From Bryopsis sp. KO-2023 (taxonomy: Eukaryota; Chlorophyta; Ulvophyceae; Bryopsidales; Bryopsidaceae), in NCBI GenBank assembly GCA_030272585.1, contig BSYQ01000011.1, forward strand, positions 3,224,001-3,288,000: DNA of 64,000 nt. Direction: 5' to 3'. Below, piece by piece: positions 23,013-36,000 of this stretch. The stretch's first letter is position 1. Every line of letters starts with the position of its first letter. The notes beneath the pieces were generated by a model, which was not told where the DNA came from, searched no databases, and saw nothing but the letters and a program-made list of their open reading frames with translations. Both the position numbers and the translations under genes were made by a program.

Positions 23013-26000
23013 TGCGTTGAATATGGCTGGATTCAGCATATGCCATCTTTCCTCTGTTTCGTTTTGGCAAAAAAAAAGAACAAAAAAAAAATGTGGCTTC
23101 GTTTGATGGGTTACTTCGTTTCTTAATTGGGGGTTTCAATTCATTTATGTATTTTTTGGAGCCATGGAAAGGTAAGCAAGGGGTTTTTAGAAAAAAGAAT
23201 GACTGATATGCATAGCTACAGGGCTTGGAGGTGGGTTTCAGTGGATTTTTTTTTTTCCCTTTTCCATGTTTTTAATATGATTATCAATTATCTGAAGTGG
23301 GTCTTGATTTATGCACAAATTACACCAAGTGATTTTCACAATGGAAAGAAAGCCTTGGGGGATTTTATGGTCGGTTGATTTGGATGTCATGATAGTGCTC
23401 CTTCTATATTCAGTGTTGTTTCATTTTTTCGTTGTTTTCGCAGCTTCCCTATCTTTTCTGTTGTTTTTTTCAGTTGAAACCCTAAGCCCAACAAGGTTAG
23501 AGTTTTCTCTAAGAAGGATTCGAAGAAAAAGCGCAAAAAGATTGGGCTAAAGTCAGGGAGCAGTCGAAATTGGGGATTGATTGATTGATTTGTTATATAG
23601 AATTGGGTTGGTCGCTGTGATGGCTTGTTATAAGTAAGAGTTCTGGGTTAGGTTGCATTATGCAAATTTGTTTCATTGGGACATCTATGTAAAAACTCAT
23701 TTGTTGAGAATCGGCTGTTTGGCAAGGAGCAGATTTTGCTGTGAATTTCTTTTGGTTGCATTCATAATACAGAATTGCAACAAAACTTAGTCAGAATACA
23801 AAAATTGCCTAAAATTCTGAAAAATCCTCTTTGTTGAGAAAAGAACATCACCATATGCTGAGTGGAATCATCCGATGCATTTCTGATGCATTTCCTTTTC
23901 CCGTCCATTGGTTGGGTATTTTTTTCTGAATCCATCCAAACGCAGATTGAAATGTTCAAACAAACAAACATAAATATAATAATTGAAATATTCAAGAATG
24001 CAACAGACTTTGACAGCAAATCTTGAGGGAAGATCCATCAAGTCAGTCGCACACGCAGGCACTTTCTGCAAAACATTCGTGTGCTTTCAGCAAACCAATC
24101 CGGTGTGTTCTTTCGTTTATAATCGATTTCGTATTTTCTCCTTTCTGTTTTTTTTTTTGAACTCTTCCAGGTTTTTCAAATTATAACAGAAGCTTCAGAC
24201 CAATTAAGGAGTGTTGAATTCACATTTTTACAGTAAAAAGTACGACCCCTGTTCCAACCAAAGCTCATTCAAATACCTCGACCTGGAGTCTTAACTGTAC
24301 AAACTGCACAGCAGCTACCCAACTGAATGAACCCCTTCCACACAGCAAAAAAAAAAAATCTGTGGTCTCGTTGAAGTTGGGGAGAGAGGGCAGGGCAAAA
24401 CTGGTAACTGAGTTAGTTTTTTTTAGTTTTTTTAGTTTTTTTTTTTAGTTTTGAGCGATAAGAATTCTTTCAAATATTGAACAAACACCAGTATATACAC
24501 CCAATCTGAGAACTCCAGACCCCCTGAAACTGAAAACAGGTGCACAGCCCCAGCGGCCTTCTCTGAAAATGCCATTAACGGATTATAAATTGGGGATGGC
24601 AAATTTAATGTTTGCAACTTGTTGTATTGAGCTGAAACAGAACAGGGACTTTCCTCGAATCTGAAGTAGAGAGGTATATTAGTCATTCTGTATGGCAGAT
24701 GGAGATCCGACCCAAAAGCGTGTTTGAAGTGGGTGGTCAGCTGCATGGAGACCATTTTTCTGTAAAAAGTCGCTGCACCAGTCCTTGTCGCATCCAAGTA
24801 CCAAACAACAAACTTGAAATTAAAAAAGAACTTGAACATTGGCATAATGGAGATACACAGAAGCCGTAGATGGCGTGAAGTAAAACACCCGCCGCATCGC
24901 CCCCATAGCCCACAGCGTTTCGTTCAAAAACGTTGGTTCTTTTATGGACATCTCGTCTTCCTCGATATATCTTTCCTAGTGCGCGTGAATCATATCTCTG
25001 GTGTTACAAAAATCCCAGCTGGAAGGTGTACATGGCACAACTTGCCGTCTTCATCGCAACCGGCCATGACCGAAAAACATTAACTGACGGTTGTGGATGG
25101 AAAACACGTACGTAGGCCGCGAGATGCCGCACAAGCTTCCCCAGTAATTCCTCAGCAGTGTCAGTGGGAGCTCTCTGAGTACTAGAGCAGTGGGAGTAAA
25201 CCGTCGCCTATGCATCTGAAGAAAAGACACAGTGTCGGAACCGCAGATTTTCTCTCCAACGCTTCCTGTGGCCCACAGAGCGGATGGAGTGTCAGTTTTT
25301 GGATGGTCGTCATTGGCTTCGGAGATATTTCTTACGTAAGCCATTTGCCGACTCGACGCCCCAACGCCAGCCCATGCTGAATATCGTTGTGAGCTCTTGC
25401 CCTCACCGTTGAGGTTCTTATCACTGAAATCCACAGCACCTGACGGTGCAATAAGTAGACTTCCTTGCATGTAACGTACTATCGGGGAAGCATAAAACAA
25501 AGACATAGGCGATCGCGCGGCGGGTGCTCAAGTTTAGTATTCAGTGTTCATTTTGCGGTGCAAGCAGCCCAGAGTTTGCTTTTGACGGTAGGTACTTTTT
25601 TCTGCAACCGCTGTCGCAAGCCCGCAGTCGCACCCCCTTAGTTTTTACCCCTATGGCCCGTAGCTCCTCGGCCAAGCTGTTACGATCGTTTGTCAACTTG
25701 AGCATGAAAACTTCTTGAATGGCGGTTCTTCATACTGTTCGTAAAAACTTGACTAGGGTGTTTCCTGTTCCCGCTTTGCCCAACCGACCGCCTGACTAGG
25801 TGGTTTTCTGTCTTGAGTGTGCAATCTACGGGTTATTTGCACCCGACGTTCGAAAGCATGCTGGTGTTGGTGTTTTACTCGCGTTCCACACGACCTGGGG
25901 GTGTTTCGAGAGGCGTTTTTTTTCGTGTGAATATAGGGTAGAGAGTGGGCTCCAGGGATACTCGGGTTTTGGGGAAGGTGGCTAGACAGGGTTCAATCCA

Positions 26001-26491
26001 GAAAAGAAAAAATATGAGAATAGAGAGGAAAAAAACCTGCCATTTAGCTGTGGCATGATTAGGATCTCCAGAATCAATCAACACGTTTGTGAAGTTGTGT
26101 ATTTATGTATATATTTTATTTATTTTTTTATTATTATTATTTTCCTCTCTGCCATGAGTCTTCCATCCATGATGGTGCCCTTCCTCAGATAGAATCCAGA
26201 TATTACCATTTCAAGATTGTTTGACATTCTGCTGAGTTTTCTCTGCAAGGTTCCGAGAAGTAGCTGTGGGCATCATTAGCTCTCAAACTGTTACTACTAC
26301 TAATAGTATTATTTTCTTTTTCTTTTTTTCTTTTTTTTGGGGGGCGGGGGGGGGGGGGGTGAGGAGGGATGAATGGTAGCTTTTTTCACTCGCGTGACAG
26401 ATAACAGCCAACCCTAGAGGGTAATTCTTCAAGATGCATTTTTCCAGCACTCAATCCAGGAATTTCATATCGCAGGTTTCAAAGCAGGAAG
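23013..26491. other. 3.5 kb with only weak coding signals
   Basis: Mostly AT-rich with long T tracts and a G run (26340-26360). On the minus strand, frames at 25051-25506 (starting MSLFYASPIVRYMQGSLL) and 24432-24845 have mixed, protein-like composition and could be exons of an unrecognised gene with a start near 25506. I could not find a consistent set of splice sites, so I do not call a gene. Confidence 0.3.
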
Positions 26492-27380
26492 ATGAGTGTG
26501 AGCGAAATCGGATCAGCTGTGAAGGACGTTTCATTTTCCTTGTTGCAGGTTGGATCTTGCAAGAGACAATAAAACCAAAAAAACTTAGACAAGAAATTGA
26601 TAGACGTGTAGTTCAATGAAAAAGACTGACATTTTTCACAGCTTTCAGTGACACGATTGGAGGGCAAGCTGTTGAAAACCCCTGCCATTGTTAATTACTA
26701 CTCACGCATTCTTACTTTCTGGTTGTTTTTCATCGCTTACTTCGACAATTTTCCACATTCTTGTCATACAGCGAAATTCCCAATTTTCAGCCAACTTCAC
26801 TCTTCCATACGGGGGAAAATCCTCAACTGGAGGAAATGTTAGGGCCATGATTTTCAAAAAAAATAAAAATAAAAATTTGGGGTGGGGGCTGATTTCAGTT
26901 TTTTTAAGATGTTGCGTTTCAAAATCTTTTTTAAAAAGAACAAAAAAATCTGTTGCATGTGTGCAGGATGCGTTCCGAGACAAACTCGAATGCCTCGATG
27001 GGACAATCATTTTGAAATCTCATATCAATGAACAAGAAATGCCAGCAGATGGTGAGGATTTCCTTCCCCATGATGTCTCCGTCGAGTATGACCTCTCGGA
27101 AGAGTTCAAAAGGCTGAAAGCCGAAAAGCGAAGGCTGCATTACGAAATCAAGACATCCACCAGGAAGCTGGAGGATATGGAACAGGTGTGCGAAAGTCTG
27201 AAGCGTAGAAAATGGGAAGTCGCCAAGAAAGCGGAAAAAATGAAAAAACGATTGCGGCGGAAGACGAACAGTGCACGAAACTGTCCCATCACCGAGAAAA
27301 TGACGGAAAACATTCTGAAGGCGCTGATGGGGTTCATTGGGTTACTCATCATGGTAGTTTTCTTAGCGTTGACATCGTAG
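26492..27380 (+). CDS. Small tail-anchored coiled-coil protein
   Basis: Four phase-0 exons, 26492-26548, 26642-26689, 26772-26837 and 26967-27380, give 194 residues. The N-terminal part (MSVSEIGSAVKDVSFSLLQ) is helical and amphipathic. The last exon has a charged coiled coil of about 70 residues (YDLSEEFKRLKAEKRRLHYE onward) and ends in a basic stretch and a hydrophobic segment (ILKALMGFIGLLIMVVFLAL) with only two residues after it, the layout of a C-terminally anchored SNARE-like or adaptor protein. The family is not recognised. The first three donors are gttgga, gttaat and gttagg, a weaker type than its neighbours' gtaag/gtgag, so the exon chain should be treated as a model. Confidence 0.55.
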
Positions 27381-30070
27381 AGAAGCAGGGGAACAGAGAA
27401 AGAGATAGAGAGAGGGAGAAATTCAAAACAGAAATATATATAAATATATATGTGAGAGAGGTGGGTGTGTGTGTGTGTTCGTGTGGAGTCTTCAACAAGT
27501 TCTTTGCCGATTTTCTGCTTTGTATTTTTACACTTGCCGGCTTCAGGTTATTTGAGCATTTGAGAAAAATCTGTCTATTTTTTGTACTCTAAGTAACCAA
27601 CGGTTTTGATGAGGAAACATATGAACTATTTTGGAAAAAAAAAAAAATCTTTCGGTCGACAGCTTTGAATATGAGGGGGAGGAGAAGAGGGGGGTGGGTG
27701 GGCATGCGCGGGGGATTTTCTACTATGTCGAGCCGGAATTGGGTTTTGTAGTTGGCATCAACGGGGACCTTGTAGGGGAGTTCTTCTTTTTCTTTCCTAG
27801 GATTTGGATTAATTGTTCATCTGCACATGTCAATTGGATTTTTTTCTTTTCCTCCCTATCCAGAGGCTTGGGATAAAGGCACATATGAAGTGCGAAAAAT
27901 GGGTTATGTAATGAAACAAAATGGTTGCACAGTTAGTGTTTCGGCGAGGGTACAGTAGCAATATGTTAAGTTTTTTTTGTTTTTAAATACTTTTGGAATC
28001 AATTGAATGAAAATGGGGCTGAAAAGCCCCCTTGTAAAATGAAAAGTCAGAAAAATCCAGAAAAAGAGAAGATGGTGGGTATGGACCTATGAATGAGGTG
28101 GGCTTCGTGAAAGCACTCAGATATTTTTCATATCTGCAAGCATTTCTGCAAACGTTTTTCAACGACTGTTTGTACATTCAAGATATTGGTTGCACTTATT
28201 GCCTGCTACAAGAGATCTCTGGTTTGGACCGTTCTCCATAATTCGACTACAACAGCAATCAACATATTAGTCGTTCGTTCGCGGTCTTGTTGTAAGATCG
28301 ACATAGATGGTGTGCTTTATCCACCATTGGGCTTAAAAAAGTTCGCACGAGAAAAAGGTTCGCACACTCCGCCAACAATTCGCAAATCTAAAACATGGCC
28401 CCGGGGTGGGGGTGGGGGTTGGTGGTGCTTCCAGCAAACGACGTGGGACCCACGCCGCCGTTTGGCATTGTATTTTTTTTTGGCCCATTGTGGCCCCAAA
28501 CAGATTAGAATGGCAGAACTTGGGGTTATGAATGGGCCAAAACGTTTTTTTACAAGATAATTTTGGGACCACAAAAGGGCCACAACTAGATGAAACGGCC
28601 AAATTTAAGACCACTTTGGGGCCAGTGAAATTGCAAAAAAATACACTGGTCGCCAAGACTCAACGATGCATTGAAAAGGTGGCAGAAAGTCTACATATTT
28701 CCTGCGACCTTATTTGAAGCGCCCCAGGTGGCTCTTGTTTAGATCTGGGCTTGCTTGTCTACTGTTGGGCTGTAGATTCCGATGGGCTGAGGAGACACAG
28801 TCAGTTTGGGAGATGTGGTACATTGAGACGTAAATGCAACTGTTTAGTCATGGTTCAGGGTCAGAGGAATCGGGAAGGATAAGGTGGTGGCTGTGAGAGA
28901 AAAAACTGACTCTTGTAAAAAGTTTGGTAGCAACTTTGTGTCACGAGGGTCTTACACTACAAAAGATGTGCCTAACATTGCCAAGTAACGCCACCACGCA
29001 AGCGTTGGAGATGATGGCTTTTTCCTGTTGAACCGTTTCGTAGATCGAAAACAATCAGCTTCGCCAACAGGCACTCTACATCCCACCGAAGGCATCCATC
29101 CCCGTTCAGAGCTGGCGACCAAGAAGGGAGGTTCTCAACTTCTGTAGGAATTCCCTGAGGTGTAGGGAGTCAAGGTCGCGTTTAGCTAGGAAGCAGAGCT
29201 CAGCTGCCGAGCGGCTGTAGAACTTCAGTCAACGAACGGCCTCAGCTCGTATTCACAGAAGCGAGAAGGCGGAAAAGCTCCGCAGCGGCCTCAAGCAGGA
29301 ACCGACGTCGGGTGAAAATCATCGCCTGGCGCAAGACAGGCGACACGATGGGCTTTAGGACGCACTCCCGGAGGCCAGGTTGAGCATTCACCACCACTTC
29401 ACAGTGGGAAAATCAAGGCCGTGGCTCGTATATTTCAGACAGGCTCATAGACGACCGAAATGAACTCATGACAAATGAACTTACATGTTTTATGAGGTGT
29501 TGCATGAAAAACAAACAAGCAAATAAATAAATAAAGATTACATGCGAAAATGTGTAGTCAGCATGCATTGCACAAAGTAGAGCAATGTTTACAGCAAAGC
29601 TGATTGGAACCCAAGATGAACCTCTACGAAAATAAACAACCTTTAACTGACCATGACAACGAAACAAACAAGGAAAGGATCGATGGGAAACCTAAATCCG
29701 CAAAACACCATTCATCCTCAATAACAACCTACCAACAATAAGCACAAGAATGGCATCCGTATGACCACCATCTAATCCACAATAGACACATGAATCATGA
29801 AGTCATAAACCGGGAACGAGTGCGATAAATCCGAAGGGACACTGGAAAAATGATAAGCTTTCAATCTCGATGGATGCTGTCGGTTGATCGACACGTTCAC
29901 CCGCTTCCTATTTTGAATTCCTCGTCCTCACACACATGAGTATTAATAAATGTCCACCTTCTTATGAATCTTAAGGCCCCTTCTCACATATCCTTGCACA
30001 CAGACGTAACAACGCATTTTATGACCCAAGAAAAGCTGTTGTAATTCTGACACGCCCAAAGAAAATTGAG
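27381..30070. other. 2.7 kb without a supported gene
   Basis: Contains a GT-rich stretch near 27470, A/T runs and a G-rich run near 28400. The last few hundred bases must hold the promoter of the giant cysteine-rich gene. I see no exon chain on either strand. Confidence 0.4.
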
Positions 30071-33000
30071 ATGCAGTTCTCCTCGCGCACAGGCCTCTTA
30101 CTGCTCATTGTAGCTATTTCCTGGATTGGGGGAAGCTCTGCAGCGACAGAAGAAGAAGTAACCTCCAACGCTGCCCAAGAGATCGGCCACGACTCCAGGC
30201 ATCTGGAAACCTATGTAGGGGCAATCACCTGAAAGCATCCTGTGCATCACTATCGTTGTCACCAGTCGAACGGGGCATACCTTACCTGTCAATCAAACCT
30301 CACTAATTTTTGTGAATATCGCAAGATTACATAGTTACCTCTGTTCGACTGTTGTTGGCTTTCCAGAGACGTAACAGCTGTGCAAATGTTGAGGAGAGCT
30401 GCGGTGATACCAGATGCTGCAACGTAAGGAAAAAATCCCTTCAACATTTGTCCCTTGGTGTACCTCGCAACGCTCAGCCTCAGCATTGTTGCCCCAAGCA
30501 GTCACGGGATGTTTTAAATACCTGTTTTGTGACCTCAGGGCGACTTGAAATGCCGAAGAAAGTCAGGGAGCAGTGAGAAGCACTGCTGCCTCAAAGACTG
30601 GAGAGTGTGCACTGAAAACAGCCAGTGCTGTTACAAAGGTTGTGTCGACAAGGTGGATGGTTGGGGAGATAAATTGGGAATGAAAGTTTGCGGGACCGAA
30701 TCCACTTGTAAGCCAACGGGACATTGGTGCAGGAGGGATTCGGATTGCTGTGGTGGATGGGTAAGGATTGCAACACACAGGGAGCAATACCGTGATAATA
30801 ATATATACTTGTGAACACATTTTCTGGGTCAACTCCCCCACGCTGTGTAATTAATCTTGCGCAGTCACAGGTCGGTTTATGTTTCAACTCAACATCAACC
30901 GAGTCCATTTGCCGCATTTTACAATGAAGATGTTTCGCCGCTTCACTGTTCCTCACTTCAATTTTCTTCTTTTGTTGTTATTAATACAGCGCCAGAAGTG
31001 CTGGGACGGAAAGTGTTGCAGGAAAGAAAAGAGGGAATGCTCTACAGATGATCAGTGTTGTGGAACCATGGATTGCATCAATAATGTACGAAAGAAGATG
31101 CAAAGCACTGCCCTTCAGAGAGTTGGCACCTTGATATTTATTAAATGTACTGTGCGTAGAGAACTTATATACGTTTACACATCAAGAAAATTCAAAAAAC
31201 GTTTCGATACATCAACCGCAAAACATAATCTACCAGGAAATGTATTTTTTTTGTTAATACTCACTAGTTTGTTTGAGTACAGCAATGCAGGAAAGCGTGC
31301 GCTGAACTCCAAGGGGACTGCAAAGACTCAAGATGCTGCAAGGTGATGTTCTGTTTCATTTTTTCCCAGCGTCCATTGACAAAGAAGCACTTGTGAATAC
31401 GAAAAAAGTCTTCAAAAGGGGATCGCTACCCCAACATTTGGACAGTTGTTCTGCTCATAACGCACATGTAAAACGCCTACCAGAATCATAGCTCCGTACG
31501 TGGCGAACCGCACGAGCAAAAGTTCCTCTTTTAAGAACAAACATCTGAGGACTTTCTCCAATCCAAACCACAGGAGTGTGTCGACAAGTCGCACGTTTCC
31601 AAAACATTTCCCTGTGTATTATTTTACAAAAGACCAGCCGCGGTGCCTGAGAGTGGGAAACACGGAGCCGAAAGTGTTTTTGTTTCGAATGCTAGGACGA
31701 GAACGCAACATGCAGAAAAACTGGAATCTGGTCGAGGCAGTGCTGTCTGCCACGCGATGAAAGCTGTTCAAGCGACGGGGAATGCTGTAACGATCTCAAA
31801 TGTGATTTCAAGGAGAACAAGTTTGGCGATCCCATTAGGTCTATGGGGAGGAAGTGCGTGAATAACAGATGCGACGACAAAAAGAAAACCGGAGAGCAGT
31901 GCTCCTCCAACCAAGAGTGCTGCAAGGTAGAGTAACGGAGCAGCGAGTTTCATGGATCCATCAAATCCAAAATATACAGGCATTTTGCCGGATTTTGTGT
32001 TTGCACGTTTCGGAGAAGCTCTCCCAATGAAAAAAATCTGAGGCGCCTCTGAACCTAGCCGCTGTATCTAAACTCGTTACAGGTGCTGAAGTGCAAAGAT
32101 GACAAGTGTTGTCGACCAGATTGGAGCGACTGCTCGAAGTCAGAGGACTGTTGTTCGGACTACTGCGACGAGAACGGGGTAAGGGGTAATTCGTGTCTTA
32201 TATTGTAATTATCGGTTAGTGTTCAAGGCGACCAGCACACTGACATCGTCGTGAGACCCCAATCAATCAGTTAGGAACGGAGAAGCCACCAGTTTCGAAG
32301 TACCAACGTCTTGTGCACATTCACGTGAATGTCTCTAAAAGTAAATGTGCTCCTGTGAATGATGAACATATTGTGTGTACGGCGGATAGCCAGGAGCAAA
32401 CTTCGACTTGATTCCATTTGTGTTGTGTGGGTGTATCCTCAGAAATGTATGGAGAAGCCCTGCTCAGGATTAGGAGAGGATTGCGATTCGAAGAGTTGCT
32501 GTGATGTGAGAATTCCTTCAAATGAAAGAAGAAAAAATGAAATATATAGATGAATGCTATTGGATGTTGAAACTCCTGGGAGATCTTCTTTATATTGCTT
32601 TCCTTCGCCATAGTTGCCAGAGTGACACCCCGACCCCCAAAGTGGCAAAGAATATCCCCAAAGTGATCTATTCTTAATGGACCAACGAGCGAGGGAGCTC
32701 CAATAACGGAAAAACATCGAGACAAAAATAAAAATCCTTTCCGAGTCCTGGATGCCTTTGAACTTCGAATTCAACAGCTTTTGCTTTTTTTTTTTCTTGA
32801 GGAAAGAAAATAATTCATTTGCGCTCAAAAAATTCTAGGATGCCAATGCGCAATGCCTGGAGCCCGTATTCGCCCCTCGAAAAAACATATGCTGCAGAAC
32901 GAAGTATGAACCCTGCGACTCGGACAAAGAATGCTGCGGAGGGAGCTGCGCTCCTGAGGAAGATGAGTTTGGCAATATCCCTGACAGAGAAAAGAAGATA

Positions 33001-36000
33001 TGCTTCGGTAACTCTTGCAAAGATGATGGTCTACTTTCCACGGGGCAAGGACCTTGCCAGGGGAACGATGAAAAGTGTTGTGGCTACGAAAGGGTGCGAA
33101 AGAAACGACTCTATGTAACCAGAGAATCCCTTCACGTTCATGAGCTTCCCCCTAGACGAAAATGCAACCAGCCCCCAATATGGTTGCGTACGAGTATCCC
33201 TGACAGGGCCGAATATCCTCGAAGCGAAAAGAAATGTATGGTGATCTGGATTGCTTGAAAACGCAGGGCTCCAACAAGTGCATGAGCGATATATGCTGTC
33301 GTCCCGACTCAAAACAGTGCGAAGCAAACGAGGATTGCTGCTCCAAGATGTGCCACCAAAAGGTAAATCCAACAGAGACTCATGCTTGCAAACTAAAGGC
33401 GTACGTCCCTTAACCGTCCAGACTTTTGCTCTGATTTGCGAGTACGAGCGGTAGAACATTGGCTTTTTTCTACAGTCGCAAATATTGCAGCATGAATAAG
33501 CATACCGAAGTACGAATCCCCCAACAGATAACTGGAGGTATGTGGTGGAGCAAAACTCAATCTCTCTAATATGTTCAACTTGTGCTCCAGAGGTGCATAC
33601 CGTCATGCACTGATGAAGGAGAATGCACCAATCACGACGACTGTTGTGGATCAAACCAATGCTACGACAATGTAAGCGCCGTACATAACCATAAAACATT
33701 CATTCTGCTGCCCTTGATTCAATGCTTTAGAAATTATTCAGTTTCGATTCTTTACTTCCTCCAGTGTGACAATCATCCCATCCAAGCTCTTCACGATAGA
33801 AACAAACAAAACCATACCAACAATTTGTACTCTTCAAAAATCTTCTTATTCACGATCTCAACCTTGTGCACCACCAACTGCCGACTTCTAAAAATATTCT
33901 TCTTTTATTTCCTTCATTCAAAAAGAAATCTCCTCCAACACGATTCATTGATCCATATTGAAAAAAAAAATCGTTTTTCTTTTGCCTTTTGAAAACAAAC
34001 ATCGAAACAAAATATACAACCAATGATAACTCTTCTTGACGCATGCATGACTAATATGCCTCGGTTCAAAACTTTCCACAACAAAATGTTAAGCTTATAT
34101 ATCCTGGTGTCTAATTAGAAATGCACGGATTGCGTTGCCTCCGGCAAGATGTGCACCGCTTCGGATGATTGTTGCGGAGATCACACATGCTACGACGGGG
34201 TGAGGGGGACACATATATTGGATGCTCATCTTTCCCAACGTGTTATTTTCTCCGTTCCAAGATGTTGAAATTGTGTTTGTCTTGTTTTCGTGTAGGCATG
34301 CACGGATTGCGTTGCCTCCGGCAAGATGTGCACCGCTTCGGATGATTGTTGCGGAGATCACACATGCTACGACGGGGTGAGGGGGACACATATTTTGGAT
34401 GCTCATCTTCCCCACCGCATTATTTTCTCCGTTCCAAGATAATGAAATTGTGTTTGTCTTGTTTTCGTGTAGGCATGCACGGATTGCATTGCCTCCGGCA
34501 AGATGTGCACCGCTTCGGATGATTGTTGCGGAGATCACACATGCTACGACGGGGTGAGGGGGACACATATGTTGGATGCTTAGCTTCCCCACCGTGTTAT
34601 TTCCTCCATTTCAAAATGTTGAAATTGTGTTTGTCTTGTTTTCGTGTAGGAATGCACGGATTGCGTTGCCTCCGGCAAGATGTGCACCGCTTCGGATGAT
34701 TGTTGCGGAGATCACACATGCTACGACGGGGTGAGGGGGACACATATATTGGATGCTCATCTTCCCCACCGCATTATTTTCTCCGTTCCAAGATGTTGAA
34801 ATTGTGTTTGTCTTGTTTTCGTGTAGAAATGCATGGATTGCGTTGCCTCCGGCAAGATGTGCACCGCTTCGGATGATTGTTGCGGAGATCACACATGCTA
34901 CGACGGGGTGAGAGAGACACATATGTTGGATGCTTATCTTCCCCACCGCATTATTTTCTCCGTTCCAAGATGTTGAAATTGTGTTTGTCTTGTTTTCGTG
35001 TAGGAATGCACGGATTGCGTTGCCTCCGGCAAGATGTGCACCGCTTCGGATGATTGTTGCGGAGATCACACATGCTACGACGGGGTGAGAGGGACACATA
35101 TTTTGGATGCTCATCCTCCCCACCGCATTATTTCTCCGTTCCAAGATGTTGAAATTGTGTTTGTCTTGTTTTCGTGTAGGCATGCACGGATTGCGTTGCC
35201 TCCGGCAAGATGTGCACCGCTTCGGATGATTGTTGCGGAGATCACACATGCTACGACGGGGTGAGGGGGACACATATTTTGGATCCTCATCTTCCCCACC
35301 GCATTATTTTCTCCGTTCCAAGATGTTGAAATTGTGTTTGTCTTGTTTTCGTGTAGGCATGCACGGATTGCGTTGCCTCCGGCAAGATGTGCACCGCTTC
35401 GGATGATTGTTGCGGAGATCACACATGCTACGACGGGGTGAGGGGGACACATATTTTGGATCCTCATCTTCCCCACCGCATTATTTTCTCCGTTCCAAGA
35501 TGTTGAAATTGTGTTTGTCTTGTTTTCGTGTAGGCATGCACAGATTGCGTTGCCTCCGGCAAGATGTGCACCGCTTCGGATGATTGTTGCGGAGATCACA
35601 CATGCTACGACGGGGTGAGGGGAACATATATGTTGGATGCTTATCTTCCCCACCGCGTTATTTCCTCCGTTTCAAAATGTTGATATTGTGTTTGTCTTGT
35701 TTTCGTGTAGGCATGCACGGATTGCGTTGCCTCCGGCAAGATGTGCACCGCTTCGGATGATTGTTGCGGAGATCACACATGCTACGACGGGGTGAGGGGG
35801 ACACATATGTTGGATGCTTAGCTTGTCCTCCCCATTATTTCCTCCGTTCCAAGATGTTGAAATTGTGTTTGTCTTGTTTTCGTGTAGGCATGCACGGATT
35901 GCGTTGCCTCCGGCAAGATGTGCACCGCTTCGGATGATTGTTGCGGAGATCACACATGCTACGACGGGGTGAGGGGGACACATATGTTGGATGCTTAGCT

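Noticed and set aside
24432-25506. Minus-strand frames that might be exons of a membrane or carrier protein
   Set aside because: Composition is protein-like, but no consistent splice chain or motif could be found, so no gene is called.
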